Assembly (NCBI GenBank): GCA_964487545.1
Contig: CAZARI010000005.1
Span: 1 to 64,000 of the forward strand
Source of the DNA: SKUL01 sp964487545
GTDB lineage: Bacteria; Bacteroidota; Bacteroidia; Flavobacteriales_D; SKUL01
Reading direction: 5' to 3'
Length of the DNA: 64,000 bases
The notes beneath the pieces are model-generated. The model saw nothing but the letters and a program-made list of their open reading frames with translations. It was not told the DNA's origin and did not search any database. Position 1 is the first letter of the stretch; each line of letters starts with the position of its first letter. Both the position numbers and the translations under genes were made by a program. This document shows positions 34,285 to 42,837 of the stretch, piece by piece.

Positions 34285-34785
34285 ATGCATCAAAATAGAA
34301 AAATGGACGCTGATCTTGAAGCGCGTTCGCTCGACGCTATTTGCGTCAACGAAAGTCAACTCCAACACCGTTGGTTTCACAACCTCAAATACCTGATTGT
34401 GGGCGTGCTCTTCGGAATTGTATTCGTCAAGGCCGAAGTCATCAGTTGGTTTCGCATTCAGGAAATGTTCCGCTTGCAGTCCTTTCACATGTACGGCATC
34501 ATCGGAAGTGCTGTGGTAGTGGGGCTGCTTTCGGTGTGGCTCATCAAAAAGTTCAACATCAAAACCATTTATGGCGAAGAAATCGTGTTGCAAACCAAAA
34601 CCTTTAACCAAGGACAGATCTACGGCGGATTGCTCTTTGGATTCGGATGGGCCATCACCGGCGCTTGTCCCGGCCCCCTGTTTGCCCAAATCGGCACCGG
34701 CGCCACGGTTATTGCCGTCACCTTGCTCAGCGCCATTGCCGGCACTTGGGTCTACGGCCTCATTCGCGAAAAACTGCCGCACTAA
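34285..34785 (+). CDS. YeeE/YedE second half transporter (DUF6691-like)
   Basis: A 166-residue membrane protein with four helices and the conserved TGACPGPLFAQIG (Cys128), the second Cys site of YeeE/YedE transporters. With the preceding gene it should form a two-subunit thiosulfate or sulfane-sulfur channel. An internal ATG at 34303 (MDADLEARS) is an alternative start. A terminator-like hairpin follows at 34837. Confidence 0.88.
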   Translation: MHQNRKMDADLEARSLDAICVNESQLQHRWFHNLKYLIVGVLFGIVFVKAEVISWFRIQEMFRLQSFHMYGIIGSAVVVGLLSVWLIKKFNIKTIYGEEIVLQTKTFNQGQIYGGLLFGFGWAITGACPGPLFAQIGTGATVIAVTLLSAIAGTWVYGLIREKLPH

Positions 34786-34836
34786 CCCACGGCGAAATAT
34801 AACCGCGCTCCCCTTTTTGTGAGGATTGTTATCAAC

Positions 34837-34885
34837 AAGGCAGCACAGTATCCATGCCCAGGACACCGTGTTGCCTTTTTGCTTT
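34837..34885 (+). terminator. Probable terminator of the sulfur operon
   Basis: AAGGCA (34837-34842) pairs with TGCCTT, CAC with GTG, and TCC with GGA in a long stem with small bulges, ending in TTTTTGCTTTT. It lies about 50 bases after the last YeeE gene. Confidence 0.6.
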
Positions 34886-34892
34886 TAATAGT

Positions 34893-34971
34893 TTGGGCGT
34901 GCCCCTACGGGTCGGGCTATCCGTTGCAAGTCCTCGCTGCACTGCGGGCTTTTCACTGCTATCCCTCACGC
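34893..34971. repeat. Conserved-looking intergenic element, 'GGGCGTGCCCC...GGGCTATCC...ATCCCTCACGC' type
   Basis: A stretch running from TGGGCGTGCCCCTACGGGT at 34894-34912 through GTCGGGCTATCCG and TTGCAAGTCCTCGCTGC to ACTGCTATCCCTCACGC, ending 34971. From memory, near-identical blocks are common between genes in many Bacteroidota genomes, often next to 3' ends. It contains short self-complementary parts (CGTGCCCC/GGGTCGGG-like) but no protein reading frame that I believe. The nature, mobile repeat or RNA, is unknown. The remaining 100 bases up to 35070 hold nothing recognised. Confidence 0.45.
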
Positions 34972-35070
34972 AATTGCCAAACTTCGATGGCCCATTCACA
35001 TCACCCAAAACCAGATAGATAATTGTATAAACAACCCAAAAACACCACCTTTTCACCCGCTTGACTTTAA

Positions 35071-35078
35071 TACCTTTG
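35071..35078 (+). promoter_or_regulatory. -7 element of the SulP gene
   Basis: TACCTTTG is an exact TAnnTTTG; the start would be near 35083, 40 bases before the ATG at 35123. The shared sulfur-island operator is not present here, so this gene is likely under separate control. Confidence 0.5.
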
Positions 35079-35122
35079 CGATGTATTTTATAGGTTAATC
35101 ATTATTTGCTTTCAATTGGTTT

Positions 35123-36808
35123 ATGATCAGTAAAGAATTTACGCCAAAGCTGGTGTCATTGCTCAAAAGCGGCATCAGTTCTAAACAAATTCGCAAGGAT
35201 ATCCTATCGGGAATAATTGTCGGTATTGTTGCGCTACCGCTGGCCATTGCATTTGCCATTGCCTCTGGAGTATCTCCCGAAAAAGGACTCATCACCGCTA
35301 TCGTCGCCGGGTTGGTCATTTCGGTACTCAGCGGCAGCCGCGTTCAAATTGGCGGCCCCACCGGAGCCTTTATCATTATCGTATTTGGCATTGTGCAGCA
35401 ACACGGTGTAGAAGGGCTCACCGTTGCCACGTTCATGGCCGGATTTATCATCGCCGCTATGGGACTGGCCCGTTTGGGAAATTACCTCAAGTTTATTCCC
35501 TATCCGCTCATTGTCGGTTTCACCAGTGGTATTGCAGTAGTGATTTTCTCTACCCAAATCAAAGACTTTTTGGGGCTCAGTATCGATCAGGTGCCCGCCG
35601 ACTTTATCGGAAAATGGGCAACCTATTTTCAGCACCTGCACACCATTAACTGGATTGCGGTAATCATCGCCATCACCACGGTGGTGGTTTCACTGAATTT
35701 CTTCCGCATCAGCAATAAAATTCCCGGATCGTTGGTAGCCATTGTGCTCAGCACGCTGGCAGTCTGGTTTTTTCAATTGCCCGTCGAAACCATCGAAAGT
35801 CAGTTTGGCGAAATTCCCAATACCATCCCGAAGCCCTCTGTGCCGAACATCAATTTCGCCATGATTCAGGAGCTCATTCAGCCGGCCATTGCCATTGCCT
35901 TACTCGGTGCCATCGAATCGCTGCTATCGGCAGTAGTAGCCGACGGGATGACCGGAGGAAAACACCGTTCAAACATGGAGCTCGTGGCACAGGGCGCGGG
36001 TAATATTTTTTCGGGTTTGTTTGGCGGAATACCTGCCACAGGCGCCATTGCGCGAACCGCAACCAACATTAAAAACGGCGGTCGCACCCCCATTTCGGGA
36101 ATCGTTCATGCCGTCTTCTTGTTATTGATTATGCTGCTGTTTGCACCAGTGGCAAAACTAATTCCGCTGTCGTGTCTGGCCGGAATTCTTGTTGTGGTGG
36201 CGTGGCACATGAGCGAGGTGCATCACTTTCGCGCATTGCTCAAAAGCAACCGCATGGATGTAATCGTGCTGCTCACCACGTTTCTGCTCACGGTGTTTTT
36301 CGACCTTATTCTGGCCATTGAGATCGGAATTGTGCTGTCGAGCTTCATCTTTATGAAACGCATGAGCGAAGCAACAACCATTGAAAACGTGGAGAATATT
36401 CTCGACAACGATCAGGTAGTGGAAAAAATGTTTGAAGAAGAAATTCCAGACTTGCCCGACAATGTGATGATCTACGAAATTCACGGACCGCTGTTTTTCG
36501 GTGCCTCCCACAAATTTCAGGACTTCCTTACCGAATTGCGACACGAACCCCAAGTGCTCATCATCCGCATGCGACATGTGCCGTTTATCGACGCTACGGG
36601 AATCAGCAGGTTTAAGGAATTTTATCGCAAACTGAGTACCTCGGGCACCACGGTGCTTATTTCGGGTGCCAATAAGCAGGTCAGAAGCGACTTGTACCTT
36701 GCTGACTTTTCTCCTCTACTCAACGAAAATAATGTATTCGAACACATTGATGGGGCCATCGAACACGCCAAAGCCGTTGCGAAAGAGATGGGCTCCAGTC
36801 CTAAGTAA
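35123..36808 (+). CDS. SulP family inorganic anion transporter with STAS domain
   Basis: A 561-residue membrane transporter. The first 420 residues hold about 12-14 helices, with LSGIIVGIVALPLAIAFAIASG at the start and the long conserved AGGKH-type loop DGMTGGKHRSNMELVAQGAGNI near 273-294. Residues about 445-550 form a cytoplasmic STAS domain (MIYEIHGPLFFGASHKFQDF, FIDATGISRF). SulP proteins carry sulfate, bicarbonate or chloride; position next to the sulfur island favours sulfate, but no carbonic anhydrase or other marker settles it. Confidence 0.92.
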   Translation: MISKEFTPKLVSLLKSGISSKQIRKDILSGIIVGIVALPLAIAFAIASGVSPEKGLITAIVAGLVISVLSGSRVQIGGPTGAFIIIVFGIVQQHGVEGLTVATFMAGFIIAAMGLARLGNYLKFIPYPLIVGFTSGIAVVIFSTQIKDFLGLSIDQVPADFIGKWATYFQHLHTINWIAVIIAITTVVVSLNFFRISNKIPGSLVAIVLSTLAVWFFQLPVETIESQFGEIPNTIPKPSVPNINFAMIQELIQPAIAIALLGAIESLLSAVVADGMTGGKHRSNMELVAQGAGNIFSGLFGGIPATGAIARTATNIKNGGRTPISGIVHAVFLLLIMLLFAPVAKLIPLSCLAGILVVVAWHMSEVHHFRALLKSNRMDVIVLLTTFLLTVFFDLILAIEIGIVLSSFIFMKRMSEATTIENVENILDNDQVVEKMFEEEIPDLPDNVMIYEIHGPLFFGASHKFQDFLTELRHEPQVLIIRMRHVPFIDATGISRFKEFYRKLSTSGTTVLISGANKQVRSDLYLADFSPLLNENNVFEHIDGAIEHAKAVAKEMGSSPK

Positions 36809-36842
36809 TTCCGAATTTTGGCAACAGAAAATAATAAGTAAG

Positions 36843-37541
36843 ATGAAATACACGGTGTTAATTGTTGCCGCGATCGCGATGAGTTCTCTCGCATTTTCGC
36901 AGCAACACGAAGTAACGGTGATCGGTGCGCTGCGCGATGTGATGTGGAAAGGGCAGCTCGAAGGAAAGGTGTACCTAGATACCATCCCCAATCAAAAACA
37001 CTTATACGGCATGGGACCTTTAGAATACCTGACGGGCGAAATCACCATCATCGACGGAAAAACATACCAATCCAAAGTGGTGTCGGAAAGCGAAATGACG
37101 GTGGAGGAAACGACAATGATTCGCGCGCCATTTTTGGGCTATGCCCGTATTCCACACTGGAAGGAATCGACACTCCCCGACAGCGTGCGCACCATTAAAT
37201 CGCTGGAGCAATATCTGCTTAGACTGGTTCCGGAATCAGAATATCCGTTTATTTTCAAAATGTCGGGAACAGTTGAGCACGCTGTGTTTCACATTATGAA
37301 CCTGCCCGAAGGAGCTACTGTGAGCTCGCCCAAAGATGCCCACGACACGATGGTGCAGTACGAAATCAGCAAAGAAAATTGTGATATTGTGGGCTTTTTT
37401 TCGGTATCGCACCAAACCATTTTTACCCATCACGATTCCTTTTTGCACCTGCACCTAATCTCTGCCGATCGCACAAAAATGGGCCACCTCGATGAGCTGA
37501 AACTGGGGCGCAACACCAGACTTTATCTGCCCGAAAGGTGA
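36843..37541 (+). CDS. Exported acetolactate decarboxylase-like protein
   Basis: 232 residues from ATG 36843, starting with a clear signal peptide (MKYTVLIVAAIAMSSLAFSQ). The alpha-acetolactate decarboxylase zinc ligands appear with exact family spacing: His202, His204 and His215 in HLHLISADRTKMGH; MGPLEYLTGEITIIDGKTYQ (57-76) carries the conserved Glu66. At the place of the catalytic Arg (KTR in the Bacillus-type enzyme) I read VFH, with His150, so the chemistry may differ. It starts 34 bases after the SulP gene. The open frame further upstream lies within sulP and is rejected. Confidence 0.7.
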   Translation: MKYTVLIVAAIAMSSLAFSQQHEVTVIGALRDVMWKGQLEGKVYLDTIPNQKHLYGMGPLEYLTGEITIIDGKTYQSKVVSESEMTVEETTMIRAPFLGYARIPHWKESTLPDSVRTIKSLEQYLLRLVPESEYPFIFKMSGTVEHAVFHIMNLPEGATVSSPKDAHDTMVQYEISKENCDIVGFFSVSHQTIFTHHDSFLHLHLISADRTKMGHLDELKLGRNTRLYLPER

Positions 37542-37676
37542 TTGGTTAAACACAATCCAAGGGATGACAAGAACCGCATCAAACGTAATGGCCGTTTGGA
37601 GCGGTTAAATAGGAAGTGAGCCGCACAAGTATTTACTTTGCACGTTGTTGTTGTACAATGAGCTCAAAGTGATGGT

Positions 37677-38003
37677 ATGAATTGGATCTTATTAGTTATT
37701 GCCGGTTTGTTTGAGGTGGCGTTTGCTGCTTGTCTGGGAAAAGCCAAGTACGCCACCGGAATGATGGCCGTGTATTGGTATGGAGCGTTTCTGGTATGCC
37801 TGGCCATTAGCATGGCATTGCTCGTGAAAGTGACACAACACCTGCCCATCGGAACAGCTTATGCCGTGTGGACGGGAATCGGAGCCGTTGGAACGGTGAT
37901 CATAGGGATATTTGTTTTTAAAGAACCGGCCACGTTTTGGCGATTGTTTTTCATCATCACGCTTATTTCGTCCATTATCGGGCTAAAAGTTGTTTCGGGC
38001 TGA
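37677..38003 (+). CDS. sugE: SMR family exporter, SugE/Gdx type
   Basis: A four-helix small multidrug-resistance family protein of 108 residues. The essential glutamate is Glu13 in AGLFEVAFAACL, and LPIGTAYAVWTGIGAVGTVIIG is the SugE-type middle motif; SugE/Gdx members export guanidinium and related cations rather than broad drugs. No guanidine riboswitch is recognisable in the 135-base leader. The gene stands alone. Confidence 0.9.
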   Translation: MNWILLVIAGLFEVAFAACLGKAKYATGMMAVYWYGAFLVCLAISMALLVKVTQHLPIGTAYAVWTGIGAVGTVIIGIFVFKEPATFWRLFFIITLISSIIGLKVVSG

Positions 38004-38126
38004 AAGAGTAGTTGTACATGTGTTTTGGGTACAAGTTGAGGTTGGATAATTTTTCATCCGGCCGAATAAAGTAATTTCACCGGTGACACCGCTCCGTTTG
38101 GTCAAATGCAAAATCAGTAACACCCC

Positions 38127-38783
38127 ATGAGCTTTCTGCTGGACGCCAATCTCAATGCCTTTCTCGATTTGATCGGAACCTTTGCTTTTGCCATCAGCGG
38201 AATGCGCTTGGCAACGGGAAAGGACGTTGATTGGTTGGGAGCCTATGTCATCGGACTGGTTACGGCTATTGGTGGAGGCACCACGCGCGACGTATTGCTC
38301 GGCATCACCCCCTTTTGGATGGAAGATGCACGCTATATGCTCGTCACCGGCGTGGCATTTTTGGCCATTGTGGTGTTCAGACAGGGCTTGCTTCGGCTGG
38401 GGAGAACCCTGTTTTTGTTCGATGCCATTGGTCTCGGATTTTTTACCGTTTCGGGAATCGGAAAAAGCCTCGATGCCGGTTTTCCGATTTGGGTGTGTAT
38501 CATGATGGGAACCATTTCCGGTTGTGTGGGCGGCGTAATTCGCGATATCATTATCAACGAAGTGCCGCTGCTGTTTCGCAAGGATTTATACGCTGTGCCG
38601 AGCATTCTTGGCGGAATTGTTTTCTTTATTTTGGTTCAGATTCCCGTGGACTTTCCGCTGCACGCACTGATGGCAGCCCTGACCGTGATTTTTGTGCGAA
38701 TTATTGCGGTGCGTTTTCATTTACAATTGCCCCGTTTCGACTCCCTGGAATCCGTGCGTGGTTCGTTGCGAAAAAAGCGTTGA
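38127..38783 (+). CDS. TRIC channel family protein (YadS/YicG, UPF0126)
   Basis: A 218-residue protein with seven helices in an inverted repeat, plus the two signature loops IGGGTTRDVLLG (48-59) and CVGGVIRDIIINEVP (about 132-146). This family includes prokaryotic TRIC channels, which pass K+ and Na+; some YicG-type members transport glycine. The exact substrate here is unknown. Confidence 0.92.
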   Translation: MSFLLDANLNAFLDLIGTFAFAISGMRLATGKDVDWLGAYVIGLVTAIGGGTTRDVLLGITPFWMEDARYMLVTGVAFLAIVVFRQGLLRLGRTLFLFDAIGLGFFTVSGIGKSLDAGFPIWVCIMMGTISGCVGGVIRDIIINEVPLLFRKDLYAVPSILGGIVFFILVQIPVDFPLHALMAALTVIFVRIIAVRFHLQLPRFDSLESVRGSLRKKR

Positions 38784-38825
38784 AAAAACGGGATGCATTC
38801 CTAAATTTGAACCAAACATCATTTC

Positions 38826-39389
38826 ATGGCATCCGCTAAAAATTTGTCAGCACAACAGAAAGAAGAAATTCTCTCCGTACTCGAAGCGCGTTTCAATAAG
38901 AATAGGCATCGTCACAAAGGCTTGACATGGAGTGATGTCGTTGGTAAACTAAAAGACAAGGACGCCAAATTGTGGTCTATTCAACAGATGGAAGAAACCG
39001 GCGGCGAGCCTGATCTGGTGGTATTGGATGAAAATTCTGGTGAAATGGTGTTTTGCGACTGTTCTGCCGAAAGCCCCAAAATTCGCAGAAGCGTTTGCTT
39101 TGACCCCGCTGCACTCGAGTCGCGAAAGCAACACAAACCCAAACACAGCGCGGTAGGGATGGCAGCCGAAATGGGCATTGATCTGCTAACTGAAACGCAG
39201 TACCGCCAGTTGCAGGAGCTGGATGAATTCGACACCAAAACATCGAGTTGGGTGCAAACGCCTGCCGAAATCCGAAAGCTGGGCGGAGCGCTGTTTTGCG
39301 ACCGTCGTTTTAATCATATCTTTTTATATCACAACGGAGCCGAATCATATTACGCTTCCAGAGGATTTAGGGGGATTTTAACAATCTAA
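38826..39389 (+). CDS. DUF4256 family protein
   Basis: A 187-residue cytoplasmic protein. EEILSVLEARFNKNRHRHKGLTW, MEETGGEPDLVV, FCDCSAESPKIRRSVCFD and LGGALFCDRRFNHIFLYHNGAESYY are the family's conserved blocks. Function unknown. It is encoded immediately before tag, with four bases between them, and after the TRIC gene. Confidence 0.9.
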   Translation: MASAKNLSAQQKEEILSVLEARFNKNRHRHKGLTWSDVVGKLKDKDAKLWSIQQMEETGGEPDLVVLDENSGEMVFCDCSAESPKIRRSVCFDPAALESRKQHKPKHSAVGMAAEMGIDLLTETQYRQLQELDEFDTKTSSWVQTPAEIRKLGGALFCDRRFNHIFLYHNGAESYYASRGFRGILTI

Positions 39390-39393
39390 TGGT

Positions 39394-39942
39394 ATGTCGT
39401 ACTGCCGCGCTATTGAAAATTTGCAGCCCGAAACGCGCAAGGCGCTGCACAAAAACTATCACGACCACCATTACGGTTTTCCGCTTTATGACGATGACGA
39501 ACTTTTTGGCCGGTTGATTATGGAAATCAATCAGGCAGGCTTGAGCTGGGAAACCATTTTGAAAAAGGAAATCGCTTTTCGAAAGGCCTACAGTCATTTT
39601 AGCATTGAACAAGTGGCGGCATACGGTGAAAAAGACCGCGAGCGCCTGCTGAGCGATGTCGGTATCATCCGCAACAGATTAAAAGTGAACGCAGCGATTG
39701 AAAATGCGAAAGAGATTCAGCGTTTGCAAAGTGAATATGGTTCCTTCGCGAAGTGGTTGTTGCATCACCATCCAAAATCAAAAGAAGAATGGGTGAAGCT
39801 ATTTAAAAAACACTTTAAGTTTACGGGAGGAGAAATCGTCAATGAGTTTTTGATGAGCATTGGTTTTTTGCCTGGTGCACACGATGAGGATTGTCGGGTT
39901 TATCACGAAATTCTGAAGCTGGATCCGGTGTGGCAGAGGTGA
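39394..39942 (+). CDS. tag: DNA-3-methyladenine glycosylase I
   Basis: A 182-residue Tag-type glycosylase that removes 3-methyladenine from DNA. Zinc-site residues are Cys4, His23 (YHDHHYG), His163 and Cys167 (AHDEDC), and Glu44 in MEINQAGLSWETILKK corresponds to the base-binding glutamate of E. coli Tag. All expected parts are present at normal length. It is translated with the DUF4256 gene. Confidence 0.93.
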   Translation: MSYCRAIENLQPETRKALHKNYHDHHYGFPLYDDDELFGRLIMEINQAGLSWETILKKEIAFRKAYSHFSIEQVAAYGEKDRERLLSDVGIIRNRLKVNAAIENAKEIQRLQSEYGSFAKWLLHHHPKSKEEWVKLFKKHFKFTGGEIVNEFLMSIGFLPGAHDEDCRVYHEILKLDPVWQR

Positions 39943-40044
39943 GACCTTTTGCAGATAATTTTAAACCATCAGTGGTGTCACCGTTTCAATGGGTTATATT
40001 TGCGACGACCACATCACTTTACTTAACTAATTTTTGAACCCAAC

Positions 40045-40866
40045 GTGATTAATTCTCATCGTTTTAAGAAATTGTTTGAAAGATCTGAAAAGGCCTATTT
40101 ACATTGCCCGCTCTTGTCAAAGCCCCGAAAGCTCTTTTTTGATCACCTCCCCAAGTGTGGCGGCACTACATTGCACGGCTTTTTATTTAAACATTACCAA
40201 CCCGAAAAGGTGTTTAGAATTCTTTCTATCATCAAAGGAGGTCCCATCGAAGCACAAGTTCAGGCTTTTCTCGATAAACCTGAAGAAGAGAGGTATGCTT
40301 ACGATTTAATATTTGGGCATCATGCCTTCCAGTTTATTGATTACATCCATCCGGAGATGTACAAAATTACCATGCTTCGTGAACCTGTCGATAGAATTAT
40401 ATCACACTATTATTTCGTAAAACGAAACAAGAAACACCATTTGTATGAGCAGGTCACTTCCAGTCAAATGTCACTTGAGCGTTATGTCACATCTGGTATA
40501 TCGGAGGAGCTCGATAACTGGTATGTAAAACATTTCTCGGGACAGGATGAGGAAACGGTATATGCTGACCCGGATTACGCCCTTGATTGTGCCAAAAGAG
40601 GTTTGACTAAGTTCGACTTGGTTGGCGTTTTATCGCAAATGGATGATTTTATTGCGAAGCTAAAAAAGGACGTGAATTTGAAAGGCACTTTCCATGTTAA
40701 AAACAAAGCCAACAAGACCCAGGATCGGCCCAAAGTATCCGAGGTTTCAGCAGAGGCGATCGAGGCAATAAAGCGGGTGAATTCTCTGGATATCGCCTTG
40801 TATGAGTGGGTTTTAGAAAATAAATTCGATGAAATTGACCGAGTGCCCACAGAGACCCGGAGTTGA
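40045..40866 (+). CDS. Sulfotransferase family 2-like protein
   Basis: A 273-residue soluble protein with the PAPS-binding pattern: the 5'-phosphosulfate loop PKCGGTTLH at 36-44 and the 3'-phosphate site LREPVDRIISHYY at 111-123 (Arg112, Ser120). Such enzymes put sulfate on sugars or small molecules. The gene and the next one have a more AT-rich codon use than neighbours and no partners nearby; together they look like a fragment of a surface-polysaccharide or natural-product locus. The substrate is unknown. Confidence 0.8.
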   Translation: MINSHRFKKLFERSEKAYLHCPLLSKPRKLFFDHLPKCGGTTLHGFLFKHYQPEKVFRILSIIKGGPIEAQVQAFLDKPEEERYAYDLIFGHHAFQFIDYIHPEMYKITMLREPVDRIISHYYFVKRNKKHHLYEQVTSSQMSLERYVTSGISEELDNWYVKHFSGQDEETVYADPDYALDCAKRGLTKFDLVGVLSQMDDFIAKLKKDVNLKGTFHVKNKANKTQDRPKVSEVSAEAIEAIKRVNSLDIALYEWVLENKFDEIDRVPTETRS

Positions 40867-40985
40867 AAATTTTTTGAAATGGCAAATTCGTACACATGAA
40901 GAATCACGAAGGAATAAAATCGAACTCTGGTGACCGCTAGACAGCGTTTTTACTACCATTTGCCGAGAAACAACAAAGTAAAAGA

Positions 40986-41897
40986 ATGGAAACGCTACAA
41001 AAGGTGCTCGATCCAGAACGGATCAAAAAAGTTGAAAATGATGGCGTATTTTATTGCCTGAACGAATCACGGTCTTCGCAGTTTTATGCCGAACTTTTTT
41101 CTGATTCTTTTAAGGGGAAGAACAAGCCGCAGCTTTATGATGAAGTTAAGCACGAAGAACAAAAGAAAAATGCGGCTTACCGGATAATGGAGGAAATTGT
41201 TGGCGACCTGGAGAACAGACTAAATCCGGAGGCCGTAGTCGTTGAAATTGGTGGCGGGGTATATCAGCGGCGATCTGCATTTGCGTACAAAAGATTTCGA
41301 AACTATTTTCCGCTCGACATTTCATATACCAGTATCAAGCGTTATAATGACCGATACGCAAAGTGTGGAATTGTGGCCGACGCTACAGAGTTGCCGTTTA
41401 AAAATAACTCGGTCGATTGCATTTTTACCCATACCTTCCTTGAACATCCACTTGATCCGGAGAAGGTGTTGTCGGAAATTGTCAGGGTGTTAAAACCCAA
41501 CGGAATCGTTGTTCACAATGACGCGTGGTTTTGCCGGTGGTGGCAACGATATGGCATTGTAGGTCTAAAACCCTACAGCAATCTTTCGGCAAAGGAAAAG
41601 ATGATCTGGATAGGAGCAAAAATTACAGAACTTCAAATTATTAGAATTCCGCCTGTACTCCTTAGAAGAGTGGTGGATATGATATTTCAACCAAAGGCTA
41701 AACGATTGCGTTATGGAAAATTACGACCCAATTACGACCTGCATCTCGGTTGTGACGAGGACGCTGCAAACACCATTGATCCGGTGGATGTGATAAGGTA
41801 CTACGAAGCCAGAAATTTTGAATTGGTTAATCCGATGACTTATAAGCAGCGGTTGCTTCATCCGAATAAATATATTACCCTTCAGAAGAAAAACTGA
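40986..41897 (+). CDS. Class I SAM-dependent methyltransferase
   Basis: A 303-residue methyltransferase of the Methyltransf_11 type. The SAM loop is VVVEIGGGVYQRR (84-96), motif II/III are ADATELPFKNNSVDCIFTHTFLEH (131-154) and VLKPNGIVVHNDAWF. The N-terminal 70 residues and the end (YKQRLLHPNKYITLQKKN) are specific to it. The target is unknown. It lies 119 bases after the sulfotransferase gene on the same strand and shares its AT-rich composition. Confidence 0.85.
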   Translation: METLQKVLDPERIKKVENDGVFYCLNESRSSQFYAELFSDSFKGKNKPQLYDEVKHEEQKKNAAYRIMEEIVGDLENRLNPEAVVVEIGGGVYQRRSAFAYKRFRNYFPLDISYTSIKRYNDRYAKCGIVADATELPFKNNSVDCIFTHTFLEHPLDPEKVLSEIVRVLKPNGIVVHNDAWFCRWWQRYGIVGLKPYSNLSAKEKMIWIGAKITELQIIRIPPVLLRRVVDMIFQPKAKRLRYGKLRPNYDLHLGCDEDAANTIDPVDVIRYYEARNFELVNPMTYKQRLLHPNKYITLQKKN

Positions 41898-42087
41898 GAA
41901 GTTTTTAACCCAAGTTATGCAATAGGAGGAGTGAAAAGCTCCGAACTACTTGCATTAGTTGGGGTAAACCCCGATCTAGAGAATCACTTTTTCAGTACAG
42001 CGAAGTAAGCTGTAAAAGATTGATTCTCTTTGTCGAATATGCATTTGACCAAAGCCAATGCATATTTTGGGTTTAAGGATTTGTAGT

Positions 42088-42783
42088 CTATTTCTTCCGC
42101 CTTTTCCAAACCACGTACCCCACAAACGCTATCAGACTAATAATTGAACCCCATAACAAACCGTTTTTGAGCCGTTCGTTGCTTTCGCCTAGGTAGGCAA
42201 TCAAAATAATCAACGGAGTAATACCCAGTGTGGTGGCGGTAATAAATTTCCAGTAATTCATGCGGAGAATTCCACCGACAAAACTGATGGCATCGTTGCT
42301 GAGCATCGGATTTAAACGGGTAATTACCACCGCCCAGAAACCGTATTCATTCACGTAGTGCACCATTTTCTCTTCGGATTTTTTTCCGATCATTTTCACC
42401 ACTGCATTTTCCCCGAGCAACCTTCCGATTAGATAGCCGGTGCTTGAAGCCGTGAGTACTGCAGCCAGCGCGATTAGGCTGCCGATAAATGGTCCGTAAG
42501 CGAGAACCGACACCACCATCAGAGCAATGGACGGAATGACGATCAGAAACATTTGCAGCACCATGGCCAGCACAATCATCACCGGTCCGAACCACCCGAA
42601 TTGTTGCACCCAGAACCTGATGCGCTGCTCGTCGTCGCTCGTCAGCACATCCCACGCTTCTTTAAAAAATTCCGCTACCGAAGGAAAAAGAAAATAAGAC
42701 GATACCACGCCCAGAATGAGGAACAGAAATAAATACTTCGGCAGATTACTTTTTTTGGTTTTAAGCTCGTTGTTTTGATTCAT
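42088..42783 (-). CDS. TVP38/TMEM64 (VTT domain) membrane protein
   Basis: A 231-residue DedA-superfamily-like protein with about six helices. The VTT core is ALAAVLTASSTGYLIGRLLGE and the conserved RLNPMLSNDAISFVGGILRMNYWKF. The family includes lipid scramblases and undecaprenyl-phosphate flippases; which of these applies here is not shown. It lies downstream of dbpA on the same strand, separated by the repeat array. Confidence 0.88.
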   Translation of the reverse strand: MNQNNELKTKKSNLPKYLFLFLILGVVSSYFLFPSVAEFFKEAWDVLTSDDEQRIRFWVQQFGWFGPVMIVLAMVLQMFLIVIPSIALMVVSVLAYGPFIGSLIALAAVLTASSTGYLIGRLLGENAVVKMIGKKSEEKMVHYVNEYGFWAVVITRLNPMLSNDAISFVGGILRMNYWKFITATTLGITPLIILIAYLGESNERLKNGLLWGSIISLIAFVGYVVWKRRKK

Positions 42784-42837
42784 GTTTTCCCGTAGGTCAT
42801 AGCCTATCTAAGTTCGGAAAAACTAACGATTTGTGCG

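Noticed and set aside
34819..35022. 67-codon frame after the YeeE gene
   Set aside because: It runs through the terminator hairpin and the GC-rich intergenic element; its composition (Cys, Pro, Tyr, His) is not protein-like.
36666..36842. Upstream extension of the acetolactate decarboxylase-like gene
   Set aside because: It lies within sulP, and the ATG at 36843 begins a clear signal peptide.
37542..37676. Possible guanidine riboswitch before sugE
   Set aside because: I looked for the ykkC core and for paired ACGR hairpins and could not find them; only a short CCG/CGG pairing is present.
38231..38839. 202-codon plus-strand frame overlapping the TRIC gene
   Set aside because: Rich in His, Cys, Arg and Trp with no domain; the other frame encodes the conserved TRIC signatures.
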